A stretch of DNA of 64,000 nt from positions 1 to 64,000 of the forward strand of contig NZ_JADEWH010000008.1 in the NCBI RefSeq assembly GCF_015207755.1, given 5' to 3'. Of the stretch, positions 43,833 through 52,425 are shown one piece after another. Position 1 is the first letter of the stretch, and every line of letters begins with the position of its first letter. The notes beneath the pieces are model-generated. The model did not search any database. It was not told where the DNA came from and saw nothing but the letters and a program-made list of their open reading frames with translations. The position numbers and the translations under genes are program-made. Origin of the DNA: Nodularia sp. LEGE 06071. Its GTDB lineage: Bacteria; Cyanobacteriota; Cyanobacteriia; Cyanobacteriales; Nostocaceae.

Positions 43833-44531
43833 TTAATTTCCTCGCTTTCCCCAGCTATCTTGACGCTGACGCAACTTCACCAAAACTTTAACTCGCCGCT
43901 TAAATTCGGCAAATTCCTCTGCACTCAGCGCCGTTTTTTGCCATGCTGGACGCTTGGTTAACTGTTCAGACCAATGATTTAGTTGGGGATAATTACTCAG
44001 AGGAATACCCAAATTTGGTAATGTAGGTACAATCGTTCCAGCCACAATGTCTGCTAAAGATAACTGTTGACCACCAAAAAAATTGCGATCGCCTCCGGCG
44101 TGACTTTGGCGATCGCCTAAAGTTTCTGTAAAAAACTTGAGGATTTTATCTACGTGCTGTTTGGCCTGTGTAAATTTTGGTGAATTTTGACTTTCGCAAA
44201 TCAGTGAAATCACTTTGGGAAATAATTCGTTAATAGCCACCATTTCTACCATTCGCACGGTTGCTAAATCTTGAGGTGCAGTTGGTAACAAAGCAGGTGT
44301 CGGGTATTTACTTTCTAAGTAGTCCAAGATTGCTAAAGATTCTAATACTGGAAATCCGTCATCAACTATGACTGGGATGTGATGAAATGGGTTAATCTCC
44401 AAAAACTCTGGTTGAAACTGATCATCATCCAACTTCAGCATTACAGACTCAAAGGGAATACCTTTTTCTAATAAGGCTATCCAGACACGACGAGCAATAG
44501 GTGAGCGACGATTGTAGTAGAATTGCAGCAT
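43833..44531 (-). CDS. Glutathione S-transferase family protein
   Basis: Soluble detoxification enzyme with N-terminal thioredoxin-like domain (YYNRRSPIARRVWIALLEKG, with Ser of the catalytic region and INPFHHIPVIVDDGFPVLES, the cis-Pro and ES glutathione-binding motif) and a helical C-terminal domain with FFGGQQLSLADIVAGTIVPT. Length 232. It faces gloB, also glutathione-dependent. The intergenic region upstream has a site (44559-44572) like the operators before the thioesterase and tetR, so it may be in the same regulon. Confidence 0.92.
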   Translation of the reverse strand: MLQFYYNRRSPIARRVWIALLEKGIPFESVMLKLDDDQFQPEFLEINPFHHIPVIVDDGFPVLESLAILDYLESKYPTPALLPTAPQDLATVRMVEMVAINELFPKVISLICESQNSPKFTQAKQHVDKILKFFTETLGDRQSHAGGDRNFFGGQQLSLADIVAGTIVPTLPNLGIPLSNYPQLNHWSEQLTKRPAWQKTALSAEEFAEFKRRVKVLVKLRQRQDSWGKRGN

Positions 44532-44558
44532 AGATTTTTGTCACACGGATTACTAAAA

Positions 44559-44572
44559 AGACCGAATGGTTT
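44559..44572. promoter_or_regulatory. Putative TetR operator before the GST gene (one mismatch)
   Basis: AGACC-GAAT-GGTTT, 28 bases before the GST ATG, differs by one base from the AGACC-N4-GGTCT palindrome at 45247 and 45899. Its place close to the start suits repression. Confidence 0.55.
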
Positions 44573-44782
44573 GCCAATCCACAAAAAAATTTACTCTATC
44601 TCTAGAACAGAGTTTTAAAACAGCCAAATATCAGCGCTAAAGTAGCAATTGATTACTAATTGAATCGCCAATGTATTCATATTGAAATTCCTCGAATCAA
44701 TAATGATTCACTGGAATAGTAATCAGACGAAATGGTTTTTATTGAGATTATAAGGAGTTATTCATTGTTGGTTTTAGGGAAT

Positions 44783-45226
44783 TTAAATGATTTCATGAAT
44801 TTGTTGATAGTCTAAATATTTTTGCTGCAATTTCTTTGGAATTGGAATAGGGCGACCATTTTGCAAATTGACAAATGCACCCTTTTGTATTGCTACTGCG
44901 GCTAATTCATTGTTAGAAAAAATTTCAGCTTGAAGCGTCAACTTTAAACGTCCTAAATTGTGCAGCCATAAACGTCCTTCTACTTTGTCACCAAGTTTAA
45001 TCTGGCGTTTATACTCAATTTCAGTTCCAGCTAATATGGGCGCATATCCTTGTTCAATTAGTTGACCAAGTGGCAAGTATTCATCTAAACACTTTAAGCG
45101 TAAATCCTCTAACCATCTGATATAGACAATGTTGCTGACAATGCCTGCAAAATCAATATCATATGTCCTTACAGGTATTGTGAGTTTTACTTCTAATGGT
45201 CTGTGTGGGTTATTAGTTATGAGCAT
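44783..45226 (-). CDS. Acyl-CoA thioesterase, YbgC/4HBT hotdog family
   Basis: 147-residue hotdog-fold protein. RTYDIDFAGIVSNIVYIRWL with the catalytic Asp (residue 25) is the YbgC/4HBT signature (Y-x-D-x-D-x-x-G-x-V). Later, IEYKRQIKLGDKVEGRLW and LQAEIFSNNELAAVAIQKGA fit the fold. Such enzymes cleave acyl-CoAs of unknown chain length. It follows tetR by 73 bases in the same direction, with a palindromic operator in between. Confidence 0.88.
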   Translation of the reverse strand: MLITNNPHRPLEVKLTIPVRTYDIDFAGIVSNIVYIRWLEDLRLKCLDEYLPLGQLIEQGYAPILAGTEIEYKRQIKLGDKVEGRLWLHNLGRLKLTLQAEIFSNNELAAVAIQKGAFVNLQNGRPIPIPKKLQQKYLDYQQIHEII

Positions 45227-45246
45227 GATGTTGTGTTAAATATTTA

Positions 45247-45260
45247 AGACCGTTCGGTCT
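45247..45260. promoter_or_regulatory. TetR operator between tetR and the thioesterase gene
   Basis: AGACCG-TT-CGGTCT, a perfect 6+6 inverted repeat 21 bases before the thioesterase ATG. It shares the AGACC-N4-GGTCT frame with the site before tetR. TetR regulators usually bind this kind of palindrome. Confidence 0.75.
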
Positions 45261-45299
45261 GTTAATTAGCAAAATTATACTATTATTGGGAATATAGAT

Positions 45300-45887
45300 T
45301 TAACAATGACTATCTATATACTGATTTAAATGATTCACTGCTCGCTGCATATAAATTGAATCTCCATAGAGTTTGCTCATCATAATCGCTCCTTCCAATG
45401 TTGCAGTGATGATGGTGGCAAATTCATCAGCATTTACGTCAGAACGAATTTCACCTTTTTCAATTCCGGTTTCGATAATTCGACGAATTAGATGCAGCCA
45501 AGAGTTCATCGCCTGTTGAGTGCGTTCCCTTAATGCGGGATGAGTATCATCACTTTCAACAGCAGTATTCAGCAATGGACATCCTCCCTGGATGGGTGGG
45601 TTATCTGCAAAATTACTAAATACCCCAATAATTGCTTGCAGACGACCAATTGCATGACGCTGGTTTCGCAATGCAGCTCTATAATGCTTACTGACGCAAG
45701 CGATCGCATAGTCAAAAGCCTCTAGTGCTAACTCATCTTTACTTTGAAAGTGGTTGTAAATTCCTCCTTTCTGTAATCCTGTGACCCGCATAATGTCAGA
45801 AATCGATGAGCCAGCATATCCCTGTTGGTTAAACAGTTCGGCTGCTTGTTGGAGAATTTTTGCTTTTGTTTCTTCGCCTTTAGACAT
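45300..45887 (-). CDS. TetR/AcrR-family transcriptional regulator
   Basis: 195-residue DNA-binding repressor. The HTH is SSISDIMRVTGLQKGGIYNH followed by FQSKDELALEAFDYAI, standard for TetR. A Cys at residue 103 (GGCPLLNTAV) lies where NemR-type sensors, with their redox-active Cys, have GCL. Similar operators are found before its own gene, before the thioesterase and before the GST, so it probably represses itself and a small detoxification set. The ligand is unknown, perhaps an electrophile. Confidence 0.9.
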   Translation of the reverse strand: MSKGEETKAKILQQAAELFNQQGYAGSSISDIMRVTGLQKGGIYNHFQSKDELALEAFDYAIACVSKHYRAALRNQRHAIGRLQAIIGVFSNFADNPPIQGGCPLLNTAVESDDTHPALRERTQQAMNSWLHLIRRIIETGIEKGEIRSDVNADEFATIITATLEGAIMMSKLYGDSIYMQRAVNHLNQYIDSHC

Positions 45888-45898
45888 AAAATTTTAAC

Positions 45899-45912
45899 AG
45901 ACCCATTGGTCT
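45899..45912. promoter_or_regulatory. TetR operator before tetR (autoregulation)
   Basis: AGACC-CATT-GGTCT, flanked by C and G to make a 6+6 palindrome, 11 bases before the tetR ATG. Matches the sites at 45247 and 44559. Confidence 0.75.
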
Positions 45913-46061
45913 GATTTAAATTAACATAATATCTATTTGATAGTCAATAAATCCGGGGAATTAGACATTTTGTGCTGATTCTCTACCATATATAATCCTT
46001 AATTAATTGAGTGTTATATGCAAAATGTCACTAGAATCATACTTAAATTTTGCAGTTAACA

Positions 46062-46265
46062 TCAGATATCCTGAACACAGTCATCGCATCCAAAAATTCC
46101 TTGTGTAGATTCTATAAATGGCGTTTCCACCCATTTTATCATCTCTGTATCTTGTTGATTTAAATAATCAAAACTTATATTTTTGCTCCTAAATGCCATT
46201 GACTGGAATTTAGCTGCACATTCTTTAGCGGGGAGTAGCCCATCGCGATCAAATTCTGCTAATTT
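46062..46265 (-). pseudogene. Possible gene remnant (C-terminal fragment, 67 codons, no start)
   Basis: Minus-strand open stretch ending at TGA, reading KLAEFDRDGLLPAKECAAKF, then a middle with FRSKNISFDYLNQQD, and ending MIKWVETPFIESTQGIFGCD followed by DCVQDI. FDRDGLL is reminiscent of an EF-hand-like acidic loop. The composition looks like true protein, not random AT-rich sequence, but a TAG stops the frame upstream and no start codon suits it. It may be the end of a decayed gene or of an unrecognised small protein. The rest of the gap (45913-46499) shows nothing else I can support. Confidence 0.4.
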
Positions 46266-46499
46266 CTACCATTTTTTTGACGATGTGTATATAATGCAAG
46301 CAAGTGCTTACATTTGCCTATCGATCATTCCTTGATTCTGTATTTATTTCTGGAGTTCAGCCACATTCTTGAGACTAATTACTAGATTTTAGAAATTTTA
46401 GATATACCAACAAACTTGCTGAAACAACCTTATATATAGTTTTTCCACCAAGGGTAGATTAGCAAATTCCCAATCTGTCTATAAGATGAGAAAATAAAG

Positions 46500-48059
46500 A
46501 TGTTGAATTCTGAACAACCTGAGTCTCAAAATTCTGCTGTGACTGATTCTAGTCAGATTGAACAGCAAGAGCCAAAATTTCAACCAAGTCAAAAGCCACG
46601 TTGGCCTTTAATTGTGGGCATCATCCTGTTAATTGCCGGCGGTGGCTTTAGTTGGCGCTGGTGGCAAAATAGCTTGGCTGGTAATGCACCACCAGGGGAT
46701 AGAGCTGCGGCTGGTCAACCGATGGGAATTCCTGTGAAGTTAGCCACTGTAGAAACTGAGACTATAGAAGACAGTTCAGTCATTAGTGGGTTTTTAGACG
46801 CTCCCGGCTCAGTAGCAATTAAGCCAGAGATTGACGGGCGGATCAATCAAATTTTATTTAAAGAAGGCGATCGCGTCCAACAAGGGCAAGTTATAATTCG
46901 CCTGCAAAGTGCCGATACCCAAGCCCGCCTACGACAAGCAAAAGCATCATTAGACCGCACCCAAGCCCGACTAGCCGAACTCAAAGCAGGTACGCGTCCC
47001 GAAGAAATTGCCCAAGCCAAAGCCAGATTAGCTCAAGCCGAAACTCGCCTGAAAAATGCTCAAGGTGGAGCGCGACCCGAAGAAATTGCACAGGCTGAAG
47101 CTCAAATTGAGGTGGCTAAATCTGATCTGGAATTGGCACAGTCAAGAGGTCAGCGATACCAACAATTAAGAACAGAAGGTGCTGTTTCCCAAGACCAACT
47201 AGAAGGATTTCTCGGAGAACAAAGAAGTGCTGAAGCCAGGCTGCAAGAAGCCCAAAGACGGCTCGACCAACTCCGCAAAAGCCGCCGTTCTGATATTGAT
47301 GAACTAACTGCGGCTGTAGAACTAGAAAGGCAAAACGTCAGACAACTAGAGAACGGCCCTCGCCTAGAAGAAATTGCCCAAGCCCGTTCTCAAGTCACCG
47401 AAGCCGCCGCCCAAGTCCAGGTCGCAGAAGTCCAACAGCAATACACAAACGTTGTCGCTCCTCTAACTGGTATCCTCGGTGATATCCCGGTAAAAGTGGG
47501 AGATTTTGTGACTCAAGGAGACGAACTCACCACACTGAATAAAAATGACTCTTTGGAATTGAATTTATCTGTCCCTTTCAATGAAGCCGAAAGGTTGCGT
47601 CTGGGATTACCAGTACAAGTCCTAGATGCTGAAGGCAAACCTGCCGTTACAGGGAAGGTGAGTTTCATTTCTCCAAACATCAGTGTTAATACGCAGAATA
47701 TTTTAGCTAAAGCCACCTTTGCCAATGCCAGGAACCAAATACTCAATCAGCTGAACGTGCAAGCCAGAGTCATCTGGGATGAAAGTCCAGGAATCTTAAT
47801 TCCCACGGTCGCCATATCTCGCATGGGTGGACAGACTTTTGTGTTTGTAGCCCAAAAGCCAACAGAATCCAAACCGGGAATGCCGGACTTGGTAGCTCAA
47901 CAAAAACCCGTGAAATTGGGAGCCATTGAAGGAAACAGTTATCAAGTTATTGAAGGACTGGAAGCTGGAGACAAAATCGTTGTTTCTGGCATTCTCAATC
48001 TCACCAATGGTGCGCCAATTATGCCTGCACCTGAAGAAATGGGGAATGAGAAACCCTAA
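46500..48059 (+). CDS. RND efflux periplasmic adaptor (HlyD/AcrA-type membrane fusion protein)
   Basis: Links the inner-membrane pump to an outer-membrane channel. N-terminal cytoplasmic part, one membrane segment about residues 36-52 (WPLIVGIILLIAGGGFSWRW), lipoyl halves (GSVAIKPEIDGRINQILFKE and YTNVVAPLTGILGDIPVKVG), a very long alpha-hairpin (about 130-300) with two internal repeats of RPEEIAQAKA/RPEEIAQAEA, then the beta-barrel domain with LSVPFNEAERLRLGLPVQVL. 519 residues, longer than AcrA because of the hairpin. The pump gene is 473 bases downstream. Confidence 0.92.
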   Translation: MLNSEQPESQNSAVTDSSQIEQQEPKFQPSQKPRWPLIVGIILLIAGGGFSWRWWQNSLAGNAPPGDRAAAGQPMGIPVKLATVETETIEDSSVISGFLDAPGSVAIKPEIDGRINQILFKEGDRVQQGQVIIRLQSADTQARLRQAKASLDRTQARLAELKAGTRPEEIAQAKARLAQAETRLKNAQGGARPEEIAQAEAQIEVAKSDLELAQSRGQRYQQLRTEGAVSQDQLEGFLGEQRSAEARLQEAQRRLDQLRKSRRSDIDELTAAVELERQNVRQLENGPRLEEIAQARSQVTEAAAQVQVAEVQQQYTNVVAPLTGILGDIPVKVGDFVTQGDELTTLNKNDSLELNLSVPFNEAERLRLGLPVQVLDAEGKPAVTGKVSFISPNISVNTQNILAKATFANARNQILNQLNVQARVIWDESPGILIPTVAISRMGGQTFVFVAQKPTESKPGMPDLVAQQKPVKLGAIEGNSYQVIEGLEAGDKIVVSGILNLTNGAPIMPAPEEMGNEKP

Positions 48060-48062
48060 TAC

Positions 48063-48095
48063 TAATTCGTAATTCGTAATTCGTAATTCGTAATT
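48063..48095. repeat. TAATTCG tandem heptamers
   Basis: Four and a half TAATTCG units right after the adaptor gene stop. This is one of several heptamer families in the window. Confidence 0.8.
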
Positions 48096-48206
48096 GAATA
48101 ATTTGGGGAATCAGAATTGAGATTTTAGAATCTACAGCACTTGGTTATGAATCTTTTCGGATGAATATGCTTCCTGACAAAACTTGTGTACTTCACTCAG
48201 ATGAAT

Positions 48207-48348
48207 AGGACTTACGCAAGAACTCTCTGAAACCCTCTTTACTTCTCCCAAAGGGAGAGGCTAGCGCCAACGTGTCCTTTGTGTCCTTCTCCCAAGGGGA
48301 GACGCTTCGCTAACGTGGTTCGTTTTTTCATAATTTTGCGTAAGTCCT
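48207..48348. mobile_element. MITE-like element, AGGACTTACGCAA inverted ends (copy B)
   Basis: A 142-bp copy of the element at 20053, in the reverse orientation and longer by a duplicated CTCCCAAGGGGAG segment. Ends match AGGACTTACGCAA and TTTTGCGTAAGTCCT. It lies between the adaptor and pump genes, so it may separate their transcription. Confidence 0.78.
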
Positions 48349-48532
48349 GATCAAATGTGCTGTAAATGAAAAAAGTCTAATTCCTAACTACCAATTTCTA
48401 TTTACCCATTTCTCAAATCTATAGGACTCCTATCTGATTTTTGAACAATCTCGGTATAACACAAAAAGGTTATTCCCCACTCCCCACTTCCTACCTACGC
48501 AAATAAATTCAGAAATCAAACCGGATTACTAT

Positions 48533-51500
48533 ATGTTTATTGATTTCTTTATCAAGAGACCAGTCTTTTCTACTGTTTGTGCATTGATTGTGCTGTTATT
48601 GGGATTGATTTGTCTTCCCACCCTACCCATCGCTCGTTTCCCAGATATTGCTCCTACTCAAATCAATGTCACCGCCAACTTTAGCGGAGCTAGTGCTGAG
48701 GATGTAGAAAGCGGTGTGACTAACATATTAGAAAGGCAACTCAACGGCATTCAAGGTATCCGCTACATTACTTCCAGTAGTAGTAACGATGGCTCTACTA
48801 ATATTACAGCTACCTTCGATTCATCCCGAAATCCCGATATTGCGGCTGTGGATGTGCAGAACCGGGTTTCCATTGCCCAACCGCAACTGCCAGAATCTGT
48901 ACAACGCACGGGTGTGAGGGTATCAAAGCAATCTAATAATATACTCTTAGCAATTGGTCTATTTGCTGAAAATGATGAGTACGACAATATATTTTTAAGC
49001 AACTATGCCGACCTTTACTTAGGAGATGCCTTAAAAAGAGTCAATGGTGTGGGCGATGTCACCATCTTTGGCGAACGTCGTTATGCGATGCGTATATGGT
49101 TAGATCCGAATCGCCTTGGTGGGCGGGGGTTAACGACTGCGGATGTAGCCAATGCCCTATCCGAACAAAACTTGCAGGTCGGTGCGGGAAGCATTGGTCA
49201 AGAACCAGCTCCTGAAGGGCAAGGTTTTCAAATTGATGTCCGGGCTGTGAGTAGACTTACGGAACCATCAGAATTTGCCGAAATTGTCCTGAGAACTAAC
49301 GATGATGGCACCTTAATTAAGCTGAAAGATGTCGGTAGAGCCGAACTGGGAGCTGAAAATTACAACTCATTTTTGCGATATCGCGCCAAAGATGCGGTAG
49401 GCTTGGGGATTTATCAGCTTCCTGGAAGTAACGCCTTAGATGTGGCGCGGGGAGTTAGGCAAGAAATGGAGCGACTGGCTCCCAATTTTCCGCCGGGAAT
49501 AAAGTATGAAGTAGCTTTTGACACCACACTCTTTGTCGAAGAGTCGATGTTAGAAGTGGTCAAGACTTTAATAGCAGCAATTATACTAGTTGTAATTGTG
49601 ATTTTTGTGTTCTTGCAGGACTGGCGAACTACTTTAATTCCCGCCCTGACTGTTCCTTTGTCTCTGATTGGGACATTTATTTTTGCCAGGATTTTTGGCT
49701 TCTCCATTAATAGTTTGACCTTATTTGGTCTGACTTTAGCCTCTGGGATGGTGGTAGACGATGCGATCGTTGTAGTTGAGCAGATCAGCCGTTTTATCCA
49801 AGATAAAGGCATGAGTCCTCGCCGGGCCGCCAGTGAGTCAATGTCTGAACTATTTGGTGCAGTCATTGCCACTTCCTTGGTGTTGATGGCGGTATTTATC
49901 CCCGTGGCGTTTTTTCCGGGAACTACTGGCGTACTTTATCGGCAATTTGCCCTGACCATCGCCTTCTCAATTGTGATTTCTACGTTTCTGGCTTTAACCC
50001 TGACACCTTCTTTGTGTGCCTTATTGCTACGTCCAGGACAGAAAGCTTCAGGTTGGCTGGGGCGGGTTTTTGACCGCATTAATCAATGGCTCGACTCGGT
50101 ACAAAGAAGTTATGAGCGATCGCTCCACGTTCTCATCCGCTTCAAAAACATGATCATTGGACTATTCATCGTCTCCTTGGGAATGACGGCTTGGTTGTAT
50201 ATCACAGTACCTACAGCCTTTCTCCCAGACGAAGACGAAGGCTTTTTCATTACATTGATCCAAGGACCACAAGGAGTTTCCCTGCAATATACCAGTGATG
50301 TCATTGCCCAGGTAGAAAAAGAAATCTTGGCAATTCCTGAAGTCGTGGGAACCTTCGCGGTGGGCGGCTTTAGTTTCAGTGGTAATACTGCCAATAACGG
50401 TATTATATTTACAACTTTAAAACCTTGGGGAGAACGCTCACGACCAGACCAATCAGTACAGGCGATTCTCGGTAACTTACGAGGAAAACTATTTGCCATT
50501 ACAGAAGCCAGAGTCTTTCCTGTAAATCCACCACCTATTCAAGGATTAGGTAACTTTGGCGGCTTCAATTTCCAACTGCAAGACCAAAGAGGTACTAGTG
50601 GCTTAGACAGTTTAGTCCAATCAATGGGTCAATTGCTGGGTCGCGCCAACCAAAATCCAGAATTACAAGCTGTATTTAGCACTTTTGCCGCAGAAACACC
50701 ACAATTGCTGGTAGAAGTAGACCGCAATCGAGCCAAAGCACTACAAGTGTCTATAGATGATATTTTTCGTACTCTGCAAACTGCTTTGGGTTCTCAATAT
50801 GTCAATGATTTCAACCTCCAGCAGCGTAATTATCGAGTTTATATCCAAGCAGATCAACAGTTTCGCTCTAACCCCAAAGATATAGGTCAACTATCTGTGC
50901 GTTCTCAAACCAATCAAATGATTCCTTTGAGAAACTTAATTACAACTACTTCTGTTGTGGGGGCGCAAACGATTAATCACTATAATCTATTTCGCGCCAT
51001 TGAAATCAATGGTTCGGCGGCTCCCGGTTCTAGTTCCGGAAAGGCTATTCAGGCAATGGAAACCTTAGCTGAAGCAGTTTTACCACAGGGTTTTGGCTAT
51101 GAGTGGTCAGGAACTGCATTAGAAGAAATAGATTCTGGCGGTTTAGCACCCATAATCTTTGGTTTAGGAATTGTCTTCGTCTTTTTAGTACTAGCTGCTC
51201 AGTATGAGAACTACATAGACCCCTTGATTATCTTATTATCAGTACCTTTAGCAATTTTTGGCGCACTTGTAGCTCAATCAATGCGAGGTTTTGCTAATGA
51301 TGTTTACTGTCAAATCGGTCTAGTCATGTTGATTGGTTTGGCTAGTAAGAATGCGATTTTGATTGTGGAATTTGCCAACCAACTGCGGGATCAAGGCTTT
51401 TCCATTACTAAAGCGGCTGTAGAGGCTTCACAAGGGCGTTTACGTCCGATTTTGATGACGGCATTTTCGACGCTTCTAGGTATTTTCCCTTTGACTATTG

Positions 51501-51703
51501 CCACAGGTGCTGGTGCGGGAAGTCGTCTGTCTTTGGGAACGACTGTATTTGGCGGGATGTTAATCGCTACTTTTTTGAGTTTGTTTGTAGTGCCAATTTT
51601 GTATATTGTGATTAAAACGACTACAGAAAGTTTATTCAAACCAAATCGCCATCATATGGAACTAGATCGAGAAACTGCATATTCGTCAAAACATGACGAA
51701 TAA
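48533..51703 (+). CDS. RND-family multidrug efflux pump (HAE1/AcrB-like)
   Basis: Proton-driven inner-membrane pump of 1056 residues with 12 membrane segments and two large periplasmic loops. It starts MFIDFFIKRPVFSTVCALIV; the proton-relay Asp pair lies in GMVVDDAIVVVEQISRF; the second half shows LVMLIGLASKNAILIVEFAN with the paired Lys, and the C-terminus has IGLASKNAIL and PILMTAFSTLLGIFPL. Porter-domain segments such as GAQTINHYNLFRAIEINGSA are conserved. Pairs with the upstream adaptor; no outer-membrane factor is encoded here, so it must use one elsewhere. Confidence 0.95.
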   Translation: MFIDFFIKRPVFSTVCALIVLLLGLICLPTLPIARFPDIAPTQINVTANFSGASAEDVESGVTNILERQLNGIQGIRYITSSSSNDGSTNITATFDSSRNPDIAAVDVQNRVSIAQPQLPESVQRTGVRVSKQSNNILLAIGLFAENDEYDNIFLSNYADLYLGDALKRVNGVGDVTIFGERRYAMRIWLDPNRLGGRGLTTADVANALSEQNLQVGAGSIGQEPAPEGQGFQIDVRAVSRLTEPSEFAEIVLRTNDDGTLIKLKDVGRAELGAENYNSFLRYRAKDAVGLGIYQLPGSNALDVARGVRQEMERLAPNFPPGIKYEVAFDTTLFVEESMLEVVKTLIAAIILVVIVIFVFLQDWRTTLIPALTVPLSLIGTFIFARIFGFSINSLTLFGLTLASGMVVDDAIVVVEQISRFIQDKGMSPRRAASESMSELFGAVIATSLVLMAVFIPVAFFPGTTGVLYRQFALTIAFSIVISTFLALTLTPSLCALLLRPGQKASGWLGRVFDRINQWLDSVQRSYERSLHVLIRFKNMIIGLFIVSLGMTAWLYITVPTAFLPDEDEGFFITLIQGPQGVSLQYTSDVIAQVEKEILAIPEVVGTFAVGGFSFSGNTANNGIIFTTLKPWGERSRPDQSVQAILGNLRGKLFAITEARVFPVNPPPIQGLGNFGGFNFQLQDQRGTSGLDSLVQSMGQLLGRANQNPELQAVFSTFAAETPQLLVEVDRNRAKALQVSIDDIFRTLQTALGSQYVNDFNLQQRNYRVYIQADQQFRSNPKDIGQLSVRSQTNQMIPLRNLITTTSVVGAQTINHYNLFRAIEINGSAAPGSSSGKAIQAMETLAEAVLPQGFGYEWSGTALEEIDSGGLAPIIFGLGIVFVFLVLAAQYENYIDPLIILLSVPLAIFGALVAQSMRGFANDVYCQIGLVMLIGLASKNAILIVEFANQLRDQGFSITKAAVEASQGRLRPILMTAFSTLLGIFPLTIATGAGAGSRLSLGTTVFGGMLIATFLSLFVVPILYIVIKTTTESLFKPNRHHMELDRETAYSSKHDE

Positions 51704-51839
51704 CGCCGCAAAGCGGAAGTCAAAAGTCAAAAAGCTCTGGAGTGATTTAATCATTTGTGTGTAAACTTTAGGGACTTCCAAATAAAAAAATACTCAATCA
51801 CCTAACGCAAAAAAGCTCTCAAAGCCTCATAAATCTGTG

Positions 51840-51905
51840 TCCTCTCTACGAGACGCTCCGCGAACTGCGTCTCTGTGGTAGCCTTCGGCAAGCTACGCTA
51901 ACGTT
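51840..51905. repeat. Palindromic dispersed repeat (GAGACGCTCCGCGAACTGCGTCTC)
   Basis: GAGACGC and GCGTCTC pair round a CTCCGCGAACT-type centre, followed by GTAGCCTTCGGCAAGCTAC, a second stem-loop. An inverted relative with GCGCAGTTCGCGGAG and TCTCGTAGAGAGGAC is at 54859-54905. It lies in the gap 51704-52040, which otherwise holds an AGTCAAA run and no gene. Confidence 0.68.
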
Positions 51906-52040
51906 TATTTGGAACACTCTTATTTCTTAGAAGTCCCTTAGTCGCAAGGGAGGATGAGAATAAGAGGTTTTTTATAAAAATTTAACTCTCTCCTTCTCTG
52001 CGCCTCTGCATGATACACCAACACCCAAACCAAGAAACCA

Positions 52041-52316
52041 ATGCAGATATTTGAAGTCATAAAAGACACTATCACCAAACCACCCATCCCCCACGAACCA
52101 CATAAGCAATCATTGAAAGCTTGGGCGATGTATTGCCTACGGGACAAAGGATTTAAAGTAGTGTATGCCCAAAATGCCGACTTTGCCATTGAACCTAAAG
52201 GACAGGAAAAGGTGTATTTTAAAGTTACCAATAATGCAGAAGATGTAGACAATTCTACTAACTGGATAGTTTGGGACAGTACAACCCAAAACGTGAGCCT
52301 GATTCGACTTGAATAA
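52041..52316 (+). CDS. Small hypothetical protein (91 aa)
   Basis: Function not recognised. The sequence has a helical start, KQSLKAWAMYCLRDKGFKVV, then DFAIEPKGQEKVYFKVTNN and NWIVWDSTTQNVSLIRLE. Beta strands around DFAIEPKGQEKVYFKVT are loosely like a PD-(D/E)XK core, with Asp47 and Lys61, but the E-x-K is not clean. There is no strong ribosome site. I keep it as a probable small gene because its composition is protein-like and no larger frame covers it convincingly. Confidence 0.6.
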   Translation: MQIFEVIKDTITKPPIPHEPHKQSLKAWAMYCLRDKGFKVVYAQNADFAIEPKGQEKVYFKVTNNAEDVDNSTNWIVWDSTTQNVSLIRLE

Positions 52317-52348
52317 AAGTTCGTATTGTAAAGCCCTGACGGGTATGG

Positions 52349-52395
52349 CTGCGCTTACCGCGTAGCGTCTCGTTCGCGTAGCGTTTCCGAGAGGA
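52349..52395. repeat. Palindromic dispersed repeat (GCGCTTACCGCGTAGCGTCTCG)
   Basis: GC-rich 47-bp stretch with CGCGTAGCG stems repeated, standing out from AT-rich surroundings. It lies 3' of the small gene and near the end of the methyltransferase gene. Confidence 0.6.
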
Positions 52396-52425
52396 GATAG
52401 TAAGGACTTTAGTCCTCTCCATCCA

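Noticed and set aside
45888-46499. Fourth TetR operator before the RND adaptor gene
   Set aside because: I looked for AGACC-N4-GGTCT in the region nearest the adaptor start and found none; only the tetR-proximal site is present.
51938-52252. Minus-strand 104-codon ORF overlapping the small plus-strand gene
   Set aside because: Its product is low in conserved-looking features and overlaps both a repeat tail and the better plus-strand frame; treated as a shadow.
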